Positions 7,241 through 15,445 of a stretch of 57,440 nucleotides of DNA are shown here, in pieces. The stretch comes from Planctomycetaceae bacterium (GTDB taxonomy: Bacteria; Planctomycetota; Planctomycetia; Planctomycetales; Planctomycetaceae). Within the stretch, counting starts at the first letter, position 1; every line of letters starts with the position of its first letter. Location of the stretch: NCBI GenBank assembly GCA_014762625.1, contig JABURQ010000195.1:1-57440 (forward strand), read 5' to 3'. Position numbers and translations under genes: made by a program. The notes under the pieces were generated by a model. It saw only the letters and a program-made list of their open reading frames with translations, ran no database searches and was not told the DNA's origin.

Positions 7241-8098
7241 ATGCCTGAACTTCCCGAAGTTGAAACGATGGTGCGAGGCGTCCGGGAAGCCATGACGGGG
7301 CGGACCTTGAAATCATTGGAAATGGTTCCCTGCGACTGCAAACCGATTCAGCTTTCGCCGACGCTGAAAACCATCCAGAAGAGGCTCACGCGAACGAAGA
7401 TTCTGGCCGTCGAACGCTTTGCCAAGCGGATTGTCATCGTCCACTCGACCGGAGAGCGGCTGGTCATCGAGCCTCGAATGACCGGCCTGATGCTGTTGAA
7501 CGATCCCCCCGATCCCGACCACCTCCGCCTGAAGTGGACGTTCACGGGACGAAAACAGCCGCAGAACGTCTGGTTCTGGGACCGACGCGGTCTGGCGACC
7601 TGTCGTCTGTACTCCGAGACCGACTGGCGGAAATGGAGAGAGTCGGGCACGATCGGCCCCGACGCGTTGGAAGTCGACGCGGAGGAGTGGCGTGAGCGGA
7701 TCAAACTCTCCCGTCGTGCTGTGAAGGTGGCGATGCTCGATCAAAAAACGGTGGCGGGAATCGGTAACCTGTACGCCAGCGAGATTCTCCACGTCTCTCA
7801 AGTGCATCCCGAAACGCGCTGCCGGCAATTGACCCGACAGCAAATCGAACGGATCGCGGAGAATACGCAGCATGTCCTCCGGGAAGCGATTCGTTACGAG
7901 GGATCGACTCTCAGCGACGGCACGTATCGAAACGCGCTCAACAAATCGGGAGGCTACCAGAACCAGCATCGCGTCTATGCGCGAGAGGGAGAAGCTTGTC
8001 CCACCTGCGAACAGGCAACGATTCAGAGAATCGTTCAAGCGCAGAGATCGACTTTTTTCTGCCCCTGCTGTCAGTCGAAACGCCGCCGCAAGCGATGA
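7241..8098 (+). CDS. mutM: Formamidopyrimidine-DNA glycosylase
   Basis: A 285-residue base-excision repair enzyme that removes oxidised purines (8-oxoguanine, Fapy) and cuts the strand by beta/delta elimination. The start is fixed by the N-terminus: after Met removal, Pro1 and Glu2 in PELPEVETMV are the catalytic residues, so the in-frame upstream codons are excluded. The helix-two-turn-helix region carries KVAMLDQKTVAGIGNLYAS. The C-terminal zinc finger has four cysteines (CPTC and CPCC) with the Arg of QRST between them that contacts DNA. Length is close to the family norm. It is a single gene with no obvious ribosome site and no operon partner. Confidence 0.93.
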   Translation: MPELPEVETMVRGVREAMTGRTLKSLEMVPCDCKPIQLSPTLKTIQKRLTRTKILAVERFAKRIVIVHSTGERLVIEPRMTGLMLLNDPPDPDHLRLKWTFTGRKQPQNVWFWDRRGLATCRLYSETDWRKWRESGTIGPDALEVDAEEWRERIKLSRRAVKVAMLDQKTVAGIGNLYASEILHVSQVHPETRCRQLTRQQIERIAENTQHVLREAIRYEGSTLSDGTYRNALNKSGGYQNQHRVYAREGEACPTCEQATIQRIVQAQRSTFFCPCCQSKRRRKR

Positions 8099-8210
8099 TT
8101 TCCAGCCTGTGACCTGATTTTATCTCGTCGAATTCTCGAGAAATCTGTAAGATGTGAGAAGATCCGATCAGGTTCTTTCTCATTTTCCTTAGTTCGATCG
8201 CTCAGCAGAC

Positions 8211-9995
8211 ATGTCCTATCGTAGCGTCAAACGAATTCTCGGCGAAACCAGCCTGGAGCGAAAATGTCGTTTCCTGCTGGGGGCGGGGATGCTGATTCTG
8301 ATCGCTTCCAGTTTCTGGTTCTATTCGTATCTGAATTCCGAATTGATTTACGAGCAGAATCTTCGGCTGGCGCGCACGATGGTGGGCCAGGATCTGGCCC
8401 ACAAACATTGGGTGTGGGCCCAGAACGATCAAGCGGAGAAATCTGAGCAAACGCCGGAGCTACTGTGGACCGAGACGCGTCCCGAATCGCTGAAAGAAGC
8501 GGAAATCAATGTCATCAGTGCGTCTTCCAATCCCGCCGAGACGGCGAATTACCTGCGTGCTTTTGGCGAAAAACATTATCAGGTTCTCGAACACCTCAAG
8601 CGGAAACAGCTGAAATTCGTCGAACGGGGCATCGAAGAGATTCCGGAATTCGTCGAATACAACGAAGATGACGACCTGTTCCGATATCATCAGGCGGTCA
8701 CGATCAAAGAGTCCTGCCGGCAATGTCATCACCACAAAGGATCGAAAGTGGGCGAGATGATCGCGATGTCGTCCATGGAAGTTCCTCTCGGCGTGATGGA
8801 TGCGGACCTGGAACTCCAGCGAGCCTTCCTGATCGCGACCGCGCTCGTCACCGCATTTCTGGCCATGCTGGGGGCGTACGCCATCGTGCGGTACGTGATC
8901 GTCAAACCGGTGCTGCACCTCAAAGACGTTTCGGATGAAATTGCCCGCGGCAACCTCGACTTACGCGCCGACATCCGAACTGGTGATGAATTTGAAGAGT
9001 TAAGCCACGCCTTCAACCGCATGCTGAGGCACCTGGTAACGGTGCAGGATGAATTGAAAAATGTGAACAACGACCTCGACGGCAAAGTTGACGAACTGGC
9101 GCACGTCAACCTGCAACTCTATGAGATGAATAATCTCAAAGACGAGTTTCTGGCGACGATGAGCCACGAACTCCGCACGCCCCTCAACAGCATCCTCGGC
9201 TTCAGCGACGTTCTGGCGGAAGCGGAGAATCTGGAGGATAAGCAACGTCGTTACGTTTCGAACATCCAGTCCTCCGGGAAACATTTGATGTCTCTGATTA
9301 ACGACATCCTCGATCTCGCCAAGATCGAAAGCGGCAAAATGGACTTGCAGCTCGTGCAGTTCGAACTCGCCGAGTTCATCGACCGACAAGTCGGAACCAT
9401 GCAACCGCTGGCGGATCGCAAAAATATCGAACTGACCCACAACGTCGATCCGTCATTAGAAGAAGTCTTTCAGGATCGGGGAAAACTCCAACAGATCCTG
9501 AACAATCTCCTCTCCAACGCCTTAAAGTTCACTCCCGAAGGAGGCCGGGTTTCGGTCCGCGCCGTCCCGTATCAAGATGATCTGATGGAGATTACCGTGA
9601 CCGATACGGGAGTCGGCATTCGTCTCGAAGATCAGGAACAGGTGTTCGAAAAATTCCGGCAGGGGAAGAGTATCCCCGGACAACAAAACGCCATCACGCG
9701 AGAACACGGCGGGACGGGACTCGGCCTGTCGATTGTGAAAGAGCTATCGCGATTGCTCGGAGGCGAAACATTTCTGGAAAGTGAATTTGGAAAAGGCTCG
9801 ACGTTCGGCATCCGCATTCCGATTCATCACGCTCCCGACCTGGGAGAGACGTTTTCCGATCCGCTCGCGCGCTACGCGGGTATCAACCGCCTGCATTCTG
9901 CCACGGACAAATCGATTGACTCCGACACCGCGCAACCGTCTTCGGTCTTCAGTGGAAAGGGATCGATCGTCGAAGCTCCCGAGGATTCCGATTAA
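8211..9995 (+). CDS. Membrane sensor histidine kinase with c-type heme motif
   Basis: A 594-residue hybrid of sensor and kinase. TM1 is at about 21-41. The extracytoplasmic region of about 160 residues resembles the DUF3365/Tll0287-like sensor and contains a c-type heme site Cys169-x-x-Cys172-His173 (CRQCHHH). TM2 is at about 205-231 and is followed by a HAMP domain (about 231-283) and a coiled linker. HisKA has the phospho-acceptor His319 in MSHELRTPLNS, and the HATPase has N-box LNNLLSNALKF, DTGVGI and GGTGLGLSIV. The heme suggests redox or diatomic-gas sensing from outside the membrane. No response regulator lies nearby, so it is an orphan kinase. A tail of about 50 residues after the ATPase is low complexity. 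Confidence 0.9.
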   Translation: MSYRSVKRILGETSLERKCRFLLGAGMLILIASSFWFYSYLNSELIYEQNLRLARTMVGQDLAHKHWVWAQNDQAEKSEQTPELLWTETRPESLKEAEINVISASSNPAETANYLRAFGEKHYQVLEHLKRKQLKFVERGIEEIPEFVEYNEDDDLFRYHQAVTIKESCRQCHHHKGSKVGEMIAMSSMEVPLGVMDADLELQRAFLIATALVTAFLAMLGAYAIVRYVIVKPVLHLKDVSDEIARGNLDLRADIRTGDEFEELSHAFNRMLRHLVTVQDELKNVNNDLDGKVDELAHVNLQLYEMNNLKDEFLATMSHELRTPLNSILGFSDVLAEAENLEDKQRRYVSNIQSSGKHLMSLINDILDLAKIESGKMDLQLVQFELAEFIDRQVGTMQPLADRKNIELTHNVDPSLEEVFQDRGKLQQILNNLLSNALKFTPEGGRVSVRAVPYQDDLMEITVTDTGVGIRLEDQEQVFEKFRQGKSIPGQQNAITREHGGTGLGLSIVKELSRLLGGETFLESEFGKGSTFGIRIPIHHAPDLGETFSDPLARYAGINRLHSATDKSIDSDTAQPSSVFSGKGSIVEAPEDSD

Positions 9996-10175
9996 CAGCC
10001 CGTTGAGCACTCCGGATGATCGATTGGTCGGTCTGCGCGACGCCATGTGTCTCAAAAGGGAATTTGAAGACAGGGTCTCAATTCCCCTTCATCTGAGTCT
10101 CATTCTGAGTGATTTCAGGCGAAACGCCTTGGCTCCATAGGAAGGAGCAAATGTCCCCAGCGCGACGTGGCCGGC
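9996..10175. repeat. Convergent spacer with inverted repeat
   Basis: An imperfect inverted repeat, AAGGGAATTTGA and TCAATTCCCCTT (about 10056-10089), lies between the histidine kinase and the convergent gene at 10176. It may act as a bidirectional transcription end, but it has no U tract. No gene is seen. Confidence 0.35.
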
Positions 10176-10805
10176 TTAGTAGTTGGGCATCGGAACATCG
10201 CGGATCAGATAAACTCCTGACGCTTGGAGTGAGAGCTTTTTGTTATCGACCATCACTCGCAACGCACCGTCTCCCTCTGCATTCCGCTTCACCATCATCT
10301 TTTCCGTGCCCGCCACCGCTTTGCCGTCTTTGATTTCGACGATATACCACTGACAGTCGATCGTCTTCAAACGGGTCGCGTAAATTGCATAACCGCTCTT
10401 ACTCTCCATGTCCCACCCCACCAGCATCAACCACCCCCCTGCCTCACCGCCGATGAAGGCACGCCCCTCAAGCTCGAAGTCTTCGGCCTTCGGAAGGCCC
10501 AGCAATGCAGAATCGCCGAACGCGCGAAATAACCAGCCATTCTTGAGGACGAACTCCCCATCAATGGAAAACTTTCCGAGTCGATGCTGACCCTTAGCGG
10601 TACCACTGAATTTGTACCTCCTCTCAAAGTTCCAGATCGGAGCATCATCAGGAATCGCTTCCATCATCTCCCCATCAGGCACCAATAGCAGAACCGTCCA
10701 ACTGCGATTGGAGAGCTTCACTTCCGGTCGGTTCGGTTCATTATCCTCAGCCCTGACCGGCAACGCTGAGAGAAACAAAATCGAGACGCACAATATTTTT
10801 TTCAT
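10176..10805 (-). CDS. Secreted protein of unknown function
   Basis: A 209-residue protein with a signal peptide (MKKILCVSILFLSALPVRA, cleavage before EDNEP). The mature protein is predicted mostly beta: RSWTVLLLVPDGEM, RYKFSGTAKGQHRLGKF, WLMLVGWDMESKSGYAIYA, VYLIRDVPMPNY. I recognise no catalytic motif; the alternating strands suggest a lipocalin-like or jelly-roll fold, but that is a guess. The start at 10805 is preceded by AGGAAAG; an in-frame GTG at 10826 is the alternative. It stands alone. Confidence 0.7.
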   Translation of the reverse strand: MKKILCVSILFLSALPVRAEDNEPNRPEVKLSNRSWTVLLLVPDGEMMEAIPDDAPIWNFERRYKFSGTAKGQHRLGKFSIDGEFVLKNGWLFRAFGDSALLGLPKAEDFELEGRAFIGGEAGGWLMLVGWDMESKSGYAIYATRLKTIDCQWYIVEIKDGKAVAGTEKMMVKRNAEGDGALRVMVDNKKLSLQASGVYLIRDVPMPNY

Positions 10806-10911
10806 CAGCTCTTTCCTTTGAGACACAGAACATCACTTCTGATATATTGTTCATGCTAGTAGGAATGAACGTCAGCAACAAATAAATTTTTATCGTTCTT
10901 CGCTTGGGATC

Positions 10912-10971
10912 CGGTTCGCGGAACGCTTTGAATTGTGAATCTTGAAAACGCGGTCGTTCTTCCGGCGCGGC
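10912..10971 (+). pseudogene. Remnant of a methyltransferase gene (3' part)
   Basis: These 60 bases match 54461-54520, inside the class I methyltransferase gene at 53822-54625, at 55 of 60 positions by eye. Read in the same frame they give RFAERFEL, then a TGA stop, then ILKTRSFFRRG. The intact gene reads RFAERFELRTLRTLSFFRRG. The surrounding bases do not continue the match clearly. It is therefore a decayed fragment of that gene or of a close paralogue. Confidence 0.65.
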
Positions 10972-11280
10972 AGGGTAGCCCGACCTATCCGTGGATCGGT
11001 TGGGTGACTTCAGTCACAAGAATCTTCCCATCCTGCGAGTGCAGACTGCTCTTGATCTGACTCACTTGATTGCACGATGATGATGTGAGTTTCTTGTCGC
11101 TGTCGCGACCCAGCGGAGTCCGGCTGGGCCACCCCGCGTGATGCAGAACAAAATCATCTGCATTTTCAATAGTCCCCCTGCCTAATGATCGATCTCGACG
11201 AGTCGTCTGGTGCATGGTAGATTGAGTAATCGCCCCGTTCCAATGATGTGACCCACAATTCATCCGCAGAAGCAACGATT
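10972..11280. repeat. Spacer with mini-palindromes upstream of the TA pair
   Basis: No gene seen. GTGACT/AGTCAC lies at 11004-11017 and CCCAGC/GCTGGG at 11109-11128. These are of the same short-loop type found in other spacers of this window. A promoter for the antitoxin should lie here, but I could not place it. Confidence 0.4.
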
Positions 11281-11502
11281 ATGCTCGACTCAAGAGAAGA
11301 AATCCTCAACGCGGCTTTACAACTCTCGGAAGCCGATCGTCTGGTGATCGCCAATCGATTGCTGGACACTCTTTCTGCTGATGTCCCCGGTCTCGCGTTG
11401 GACGATCCGGCGTTGGCGGCCGAGTTGGATCGTCGCTCAGGTGACTGGGAAAACTCCATTCCCTGGAGTGAACTGAGCCGACAGCTTAAAAAGACAAAAT
11501 GA
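11281..11502 (+). CDS. Addiction-module antitoxin (RelB/ParD-like component)
   Basis: A 73-residue acidic protein that begins MLDSREEILNAALQLSEADR and continues ANRLLDTLS, the pattern of the short 'putative addiction module component' family found next to RelE/ParE toxins. It would bind and neutralise the toxin and probably repress the pair. A GTG at 11248 would add 11 residues; the ATG is preferred because family members begin near this helix, although no clear ribosome site is visible. Its stop overlaps the toxin start (ATGA), so the two are translationally coupled. The C-terminal half (WENSIPWSELSRQLKK) is the likely toxin-binding tail. Confidence 0.85.
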   Translation: MLDSREEILNAALQLSEADRLVIANRLLDTLSADVPGLALDDPALAAELDRRSGDWENSIPWSELSRQLKKTK

Positions 11503-11798
11503 CCCAGATCAATTTTCAACAACAGGCTGCCAGGGAATTACGGGAAGTCACCGATTGGTACGCCGAGCGAGATGTTTCGGTCACGGAACGTTTTCATTCT
11601 GAAGTTGAAAGTTGTCTCACACGGATTGTCGAAGATCCCGACTCTCATCCACTTGAGTACCGACATTATCGCTGGATTCGGGTACGACGTTTTCCATACC
11701 GCCTCATCTTTGAAAAACTGGATCAGGATCGAATTCTGATTCTGGCAGTGGCTCACACCAGTCGACACCCTCGATATTGGACGGAACGTACGGAATAA
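11499..11798 (+). CDS. ParE/RelE-superfamily toxin
   Basis: A 99-residue basic protein of the RelE/ParE fold: helix FQQQAARELREVTDWYAER, a second helix RFHSEVESCLTRIVEDP, then strands RWIRVRRFPYRLIFEKL and RILILAVAHTSRHPRYW. The R..RFPY.L.. and ILAVAHTSR.P.YW patterns are typical of ParE-like members. ParE relatives poison DNA gyrase and RelE relatives cleave mRNA on the ribosome; the sequence alone does not decide which. It starts inside the antitoxin stop codon. No damage to the gene is visible, so the module may be active. Confidence 0.88.
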   Translation: MTQINFQQQAARELREVTDWYAERDVSVTERFHSEVESCLTRIVEDPDSHPLEYRHYRWIRVRRFPYRLIFEKLDQDRILILAVAHTSRHPRYWTERTE

Positions 11799-11852
11799 GG
11801 TTTTCAGCAATTTCCAAGAATCCCTCATCCTCGGTTTCCGTGCAACGTAGCA

Positions 11853-13259
11853 TCACTTCCTGATTTCACCCAGCATCTTGAGCGCCTGCTCCGAAATCTT
11901 CACGCTGGCCTCCGTCTCCAGATAGCTCCAGCCCGAACACCAGGTCTCATAGCCGCCGAGAGCATGCTGCTCGGGAGTCGGCAGATAGCCGTGGTAGCCG
12001 TTGGCGAGAGCGATGACGAAGGTCTGTTTGAACGGCGACTTCTGCTTGATTTCCAGGCCGATGTCGGCGAACACCTCACACGGGATCGCCACAATGGCGA
12101 GATCGCCCAAGGCGATGGTTTGCAGCTTGATTGTCACTTGTGGGTCCGCTTCACTCAGACGCACCGATTCCTGGGCGTAGAGCTCGTTCATCGTCAGACG
12201 CTTCGGGTCGGCCGCGTTCTTCAGGAGCTTTCTGGCGCGCGTGAGTTCGTTCGCTCCCGGTTGGCGAATGCCCAAAGTCAGTTCTCGTTCGAGCATGTTG
12301 ATGGTGAGATCATTTTGATAGACGATCTTTTCATCGACAGAATCGTATTTCTGTACGACCGCTGCCGCGACTTCGCGAATACGTTCGAAGGGAGGTTGGC
12401 GTTCGCGCGGTTCGAGGAACCGGTAGTTGTTGACGTCGCCGCTCGCTCCATTCGACATCATCCCGACGAAACTCTCATCCGCATCCAGATGATCGGTAAT
12501 CTGTCGCGCGAATTCGCCGAAGTAGTCCGCCGAAAGCTGACCGCCGGGAATCCCACCCACATAATGCAGGCCGTAATTGGCGAGGAGAGCCTGGGGCTGG
12601 TGGTCCTGGGATCGAAGCGAAAGAAAGGTGATCTCCGGATCGACGGGACCCGCCGGTTCGATCAACACATCGATCCCGCGCGGCGGATTGGTGCGGACTC
12701 GATCCTCCGTCCCGCCGAACGGATTCGCGGTCATCGCCGACTCTTTCACGAACCAGCGACGGTTCGAGACTTCCTCCGGCAGGTCGGCGGTTTGCAAGCC
12801 GAGTTCCGCCGACCGTAAGTTCTTGTGAGCGACGACGATCGACCGAGTGATCTGGTTCGTGAGATGCTCAATGTAATCTGGATCGGGATGACACTGTGCG
12901 AGGGGAGCCGCTGTCGGCGCGGTGTGGGTATGCGTGGCGGCAGTGAGAATGCGATTGACGGGGATGCCTGTTTTCTTGGATGCCGACTGCTTGGCAGCAT
13001 CGTAAATCTCGCGCGGGATGAGACAACTGTCGCAGATCACGAGAGCGATCGTCGTCTCGCCGTCGGAAAGAACCATACATCGCGCGTGCAGGCGGTCATG
13101 CACTCCCTCCGCCTGTCGGTCCTGAAACCCACCCGTCATCGAAACCGGTAACTTCAACGGCGTGATATCGACCGCCGCTGCTCCACCGCGCAGATCTCCC
13201 GCGTCGAGGCTATTAACCGCCGAAATCAAAATCAGACAACCATAAATCAGTTTCTTCAC
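11853..13259 (-). CDS. Secreted ceramidase N-terminal domain protein
   Basis: A 468-residue protein with a signal peptide (MKKLIYGCLILISAVNSLDA). It belongs with the neutral/alkaline non-lysosomal ceramidase N-terminal domain family: AAAVDITPLKLPVSMTGGF near the N-terminus and the metal-binding run AATHTHTAPTA at about 107-117, followed by a histidine in YGLHYVGGIPGGQLSADYFGEF and ASGDVNNYRF. The C-terminal immunoglobulin-like domain of true ceramidases is absent. Planctomycetes carry many such proteins, probably hydrolases of lipids or other amides, so ceramide as substrate is not established. It begins with GTG, supported by AGGAGG nine bases upstream. It is a single gene, convergent with the toxin gene. 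Confidence 0.85.
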   Translation of the reverse strand: MKKLIYGCLILISAVNSLDAGDLRGGAAAVDITPLKLPVSMTGGFQDRQAEGVHDRLHARCMVLSDGETTIALVICDSCLIPREIYDAAKQSASKKTGIPVNRILTAATHTHTAPTAAPLAQCHPDPDYIEHLTNQITRSIVVAHKNLRSAELGLQTADLPEEVSNRRWFVKESAMTANPFGGTEDRVRTNPPRGIDVLIEPAGPVDPEITFLSLRSQDHQPQALLANYGLHYVGGIPGGQLSADYFGEFARQITDHLDADESFVGMMSNGASGDVNNYRFLEPRERQPPFERIREVAAAVVQKYDSVDEKIVYQNDLTINMLERELTLGIRQPGANELTRARKLLKNAADPKRLTMNELYAQESVRLSEADPQVTIKLQTIALGDLAIVAIPCEVFADIGLEIKQKSPFKQTFVIALANGYHGYLPTPEQHALGGYETWCSGWSYLETEASVKISEQALKMLGEIRK

Positions 13260-13420
13260 AGCCTGGACCTCCTACAGCGATTTTACGAGAGCGCGTTCCT
13301 CTCGATGTGACTCCATGATCCGGCTCTCGACATTCAATTTTCAAGAACCGGTTCGACAAAAGAGAACTTTCTCCTATGAATTCACAAACAGTATTCATGA
13401 CTTCCAGAAGGAGAATTGAA

Positions 13421-13627
13421 ATGTCGAACGCTGAAGAAACCACATCCTGGCCCGAGCTGGCGATTGGTTTGTACGATCGCTTGAACGAACGAAACGCCGA
13501 GATCGTTTACGATTTTGACAACTTCGAACTGAGCGTCCCCTCTGCCGCCAAGGATTCCGCGGTCCACGCTCCGTGGAAAATGAACGGTAAGCTCAAAATT
13601 ACCACCCGTAACGGCGTCTCGTCATGA
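13421..13627 (+). CDS. Small conserved-looking protein, unknown
   Basis: A 68-residue soluble protein (SWPELAIGLYDRLNER, then EIVYDFDNFELSVPS, then KMNGKLKITTRNG). The helix-then-two-strands pattern and acidic centre look like a folded domain, but I do not know the family. AAGGAG precedes the ATG at the ideal distance; an upstream in-frame ATG at 13376 lacks this. It overlaps the next gene by four bases (ATGA), so both are probably made together. No signal peptide or membrane segment. Confidence 0.65.
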   Translation: MSNAEETTSWPELAIGLYDRLNERNAEIVYDFDNFELSVPSAAKDSAVHAPWKMNGKLKITTRNGVSS

Positions 13628-13899
13628 GTTGGGAAGCTGTTACCGAAGCGTTGCAGCGCTGCGATTACGAGATCGAGATGCAGGTGTCGGCTCCCGGCAC
13701 CTGCCTGATGGTGAGCGGACGAGACGGTCATTATTGTCTTTCGGTCCCGGACTGGCTCTGTCTCTGGCGATTGGTCGGTCGGTTTCGAGAGGGGGGGATG
13801 AACGTCTTCTCCTTCGTTAAACTGCATCGCCTTCTCAAAGCCAGCGAAATAACCCTTTCTCTGGTTGTCAAAGGTCGTACGAGATGGACACTGGGTTAA
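13624..13899 (+). CDS. Small protein coupled to the preceding gene, unknown
   Basis: A 91-residue protein with no membrane segment, starting inside the stop codon of the previous gene. Visible pieces are a helix MSWEAVTEALQRCDYEIEM, a strand pair GTCLMVSGRDGHYCLSV, then PDWLCLWRLVGRF and a C-terminal helix LHRLLKASEITLSL. There are three cysteines but no metal motif. Function is unknown. The next gene (SDR-DUF2867) starts 29 bases on, so all three may share a transcript. Confidence 0.6.
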   Translation: MSWEAVTEALQRCDYEIEMQVSAPGTCLMVSGRDGHYCLSVPDWLCLWRLVGRFREGGMNVFSFVKLHRLLKASEITLSLVVKGRTRWTLG

Positions 13900-13927
13900 A
13901 GAAGCGTCTCTCTTTTTATCAACACCA

Positions 13928-15445
13928 ATGAATCAATCACTCGATGACAACAAACCTCTAGTGCTGCTCACCGGGGCGACAGGCTACGTCGGCGGTCGTC
14001 TGCTTTCGAAACTGAGAGACAGAAACGACGTTCGACTGCGATGTCTCGCGCGACGTCCGGAAAATCTCGCCAATCAAATCGACGAGACGGTGGAGGTCGT
14101 CCAGGCTGACCTGCTGAAGCCCGACACCCTGCCTCCAGCGTTGGAAGGGGTGCAGACCGCTTACTACTTCGTGCATTCGATGGGGACCGATCAGGACTTC
14201 GAGGACCTCGACCGGCAGGCGGCGGAAAATTTTGTCCGCGCGGCCGATGAAGCGGGCGTCGAGCGGATCGTCTACCTCGGCGGTTTGGGGGACGGCTCCG
14301 AAGATCTCTCCAAACATCTCCGCAGTCGTCAGGAAACCGGCGAGATCCTCCGTCAATCGCAGGCGACCGTGATCGAGTTCCGGGCCGGAATCGTCATCGG
14401 CTCCGGTTCTCTTTCCTTTGAGCTGGTGCGGGCGCTGGTCGAGCGTTTGCCGGTGATGATCTGCCCCAAATGGGTGCAGGTGAAAACCCAACCGATCGCC
14501 GTCGAAGACCTGCTCGATTACCTCGAACAGGCTCTCTCCGTCGAAGTGGAGGACTCGACGGTGTTTGAAATCGGCGGTCCCGATCAATGCTCCTACGGCG
14601 AGATGATGCAGGAATACGCCCGGCAACGCGGGCTGAAACGCTGGATGATTCCGGTTCCCGTGCTGACGCCGCGACTGTCGAGTCTGTGGCTCGGTCTGAT
14701 CACTCCCGTGTACGCCCGGATCGGACGCAAGCTAGTCGATAGCCTGAAGTCGGAAACGGTCGTCGAAGACACAACCGCGCGGGACAAATTCGAGATCCAG
14801 CCGCGAGGCTTGAGCGAGGCCATCGCCCGGGCTCTGGTCAACGAGGATCGCCGTTTCGCCGAGACGCGCTGGTCCGACGCGATGTCTGCGGGTGGAAAAC
14901 TTCCCTCCTGGGGCGGGCAACGCTTTCTCTCGCGCGTGGTGGATTCGCGGGAGATCGTGGTCGAGGCGTCACCCGATTCTGCCATGACTCCCATTCGCCA
15001 GATCGGCGGGCAACGGGGCTGGTATTACGGCAACTGGCTGTGGGGATTGCGAGGATTTCTCGATCTCCTCGTCGGAGGAGTGGGGGTTCGACGCGGTCGT
15101 CGCGACCCGGAGATTCCACACGTCGGCGATACGGTCGATTTTTGGCGTGTGGAAGTCTACGAACCGGGTCAACTCCTGCGCCTGCGGGCCGAGATGAAGG
15201 TGCCGGGCCGGGCGTGGCTGGAGTTTGAAGTGAACGCCGTCGAACGCGACGACAGCGAAGCCCCGATCCGCAGTTCGATTCGCCAGACGGCGATGTTCGA
15301 CCCCATCGGACTGTTCGGACTCTGTTACTGGTATTCTCTTTATATCGTGCACCAGTTCGTCTTTGCCGGCATGCTCCGCAATATCGGAAAACAGGCCGAG
15401 CAAGTCGAACGGGAATCGCAGCAACCGCAGAAAATTTCGACCTGA
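13928..15445 (+). CDS. SDR/NDUFA9-like protein with C-terminal DUF2867
   Basis: A 505-residue two-domain protein. The N-terminal extended/atypical SDR has the dinucleotide loop TGATGYVGGRL at about 15-25, YFVHSMG and YLGGLGDGSEDLSKHL, and ends near residue 300. The C-terminal part (SSWGGQRF onward) matches the DUF2867 pattern with a Gly-rich entry GQRGWYYGNWLWGLRG, VGDTVDFWRVE, and RQTAMFDPIGLFGLCYWYSLYIVHQFVFAGM near the end. Homologous fusions are common in bacteria and are annotated as NAD(P)-binding proteins with no proven substrate. The ATG at 13928 precedes the SDR strand by about ten residues; an in-frame upstream start at 13865 would overlap the preceding gene. It is directly convergent with the cytochrome gene. 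Confidence 0.85.
   Translation: MNQSLDDNKPLVLLTGATGYVGGRLLSKLRDRNDVRLRCLARRPENLANQIDETVEVVQADLLKPDTLPPALEGVQTAYYFVHSMGTDQDFEDLDRQAAENFVRAADEAGVERIVYLGGLGDGSEDLSKHLRSRQETGEILRQSQATVIEFRAGIVIGSGSLSFELVRALVERLPVMICPKWVQVKTQPIAVEDLLDYLEQALSVEVEDSTVFEIGGPDQCSYGEMMQEYARQRGLKRWMIPVPVLTPRLSSLWLGLITPVYARIGRKLVDSLKSETVVEDTTARDKFEIQPRGLSEAIARALVNEDRRFAETRWSDAMSAGGKLPSWGGQRFLSRVVDSREIVVEASPDSAMTPIRQIGGQRGWYYGNWLWGLRGFLDLLVGGVGVRRGRRDPEIPHVGDTVDFWRVEVYEPGQLLRLRAEMKVPGRAWLEFEVNAVERDDSEAPIRSSIRQTAMFDPIGLFGLCYWYSLYIVHQFVFAGMLRNIGKQAEQVERESQQPQKIST

Noticed and set aside
11964-12818. A 284-codon plus-strand open frame
   Set aside because: Shadow of the ceramidase-domain gene; the GC-rich third position of that gene keeps the opposite frame open.
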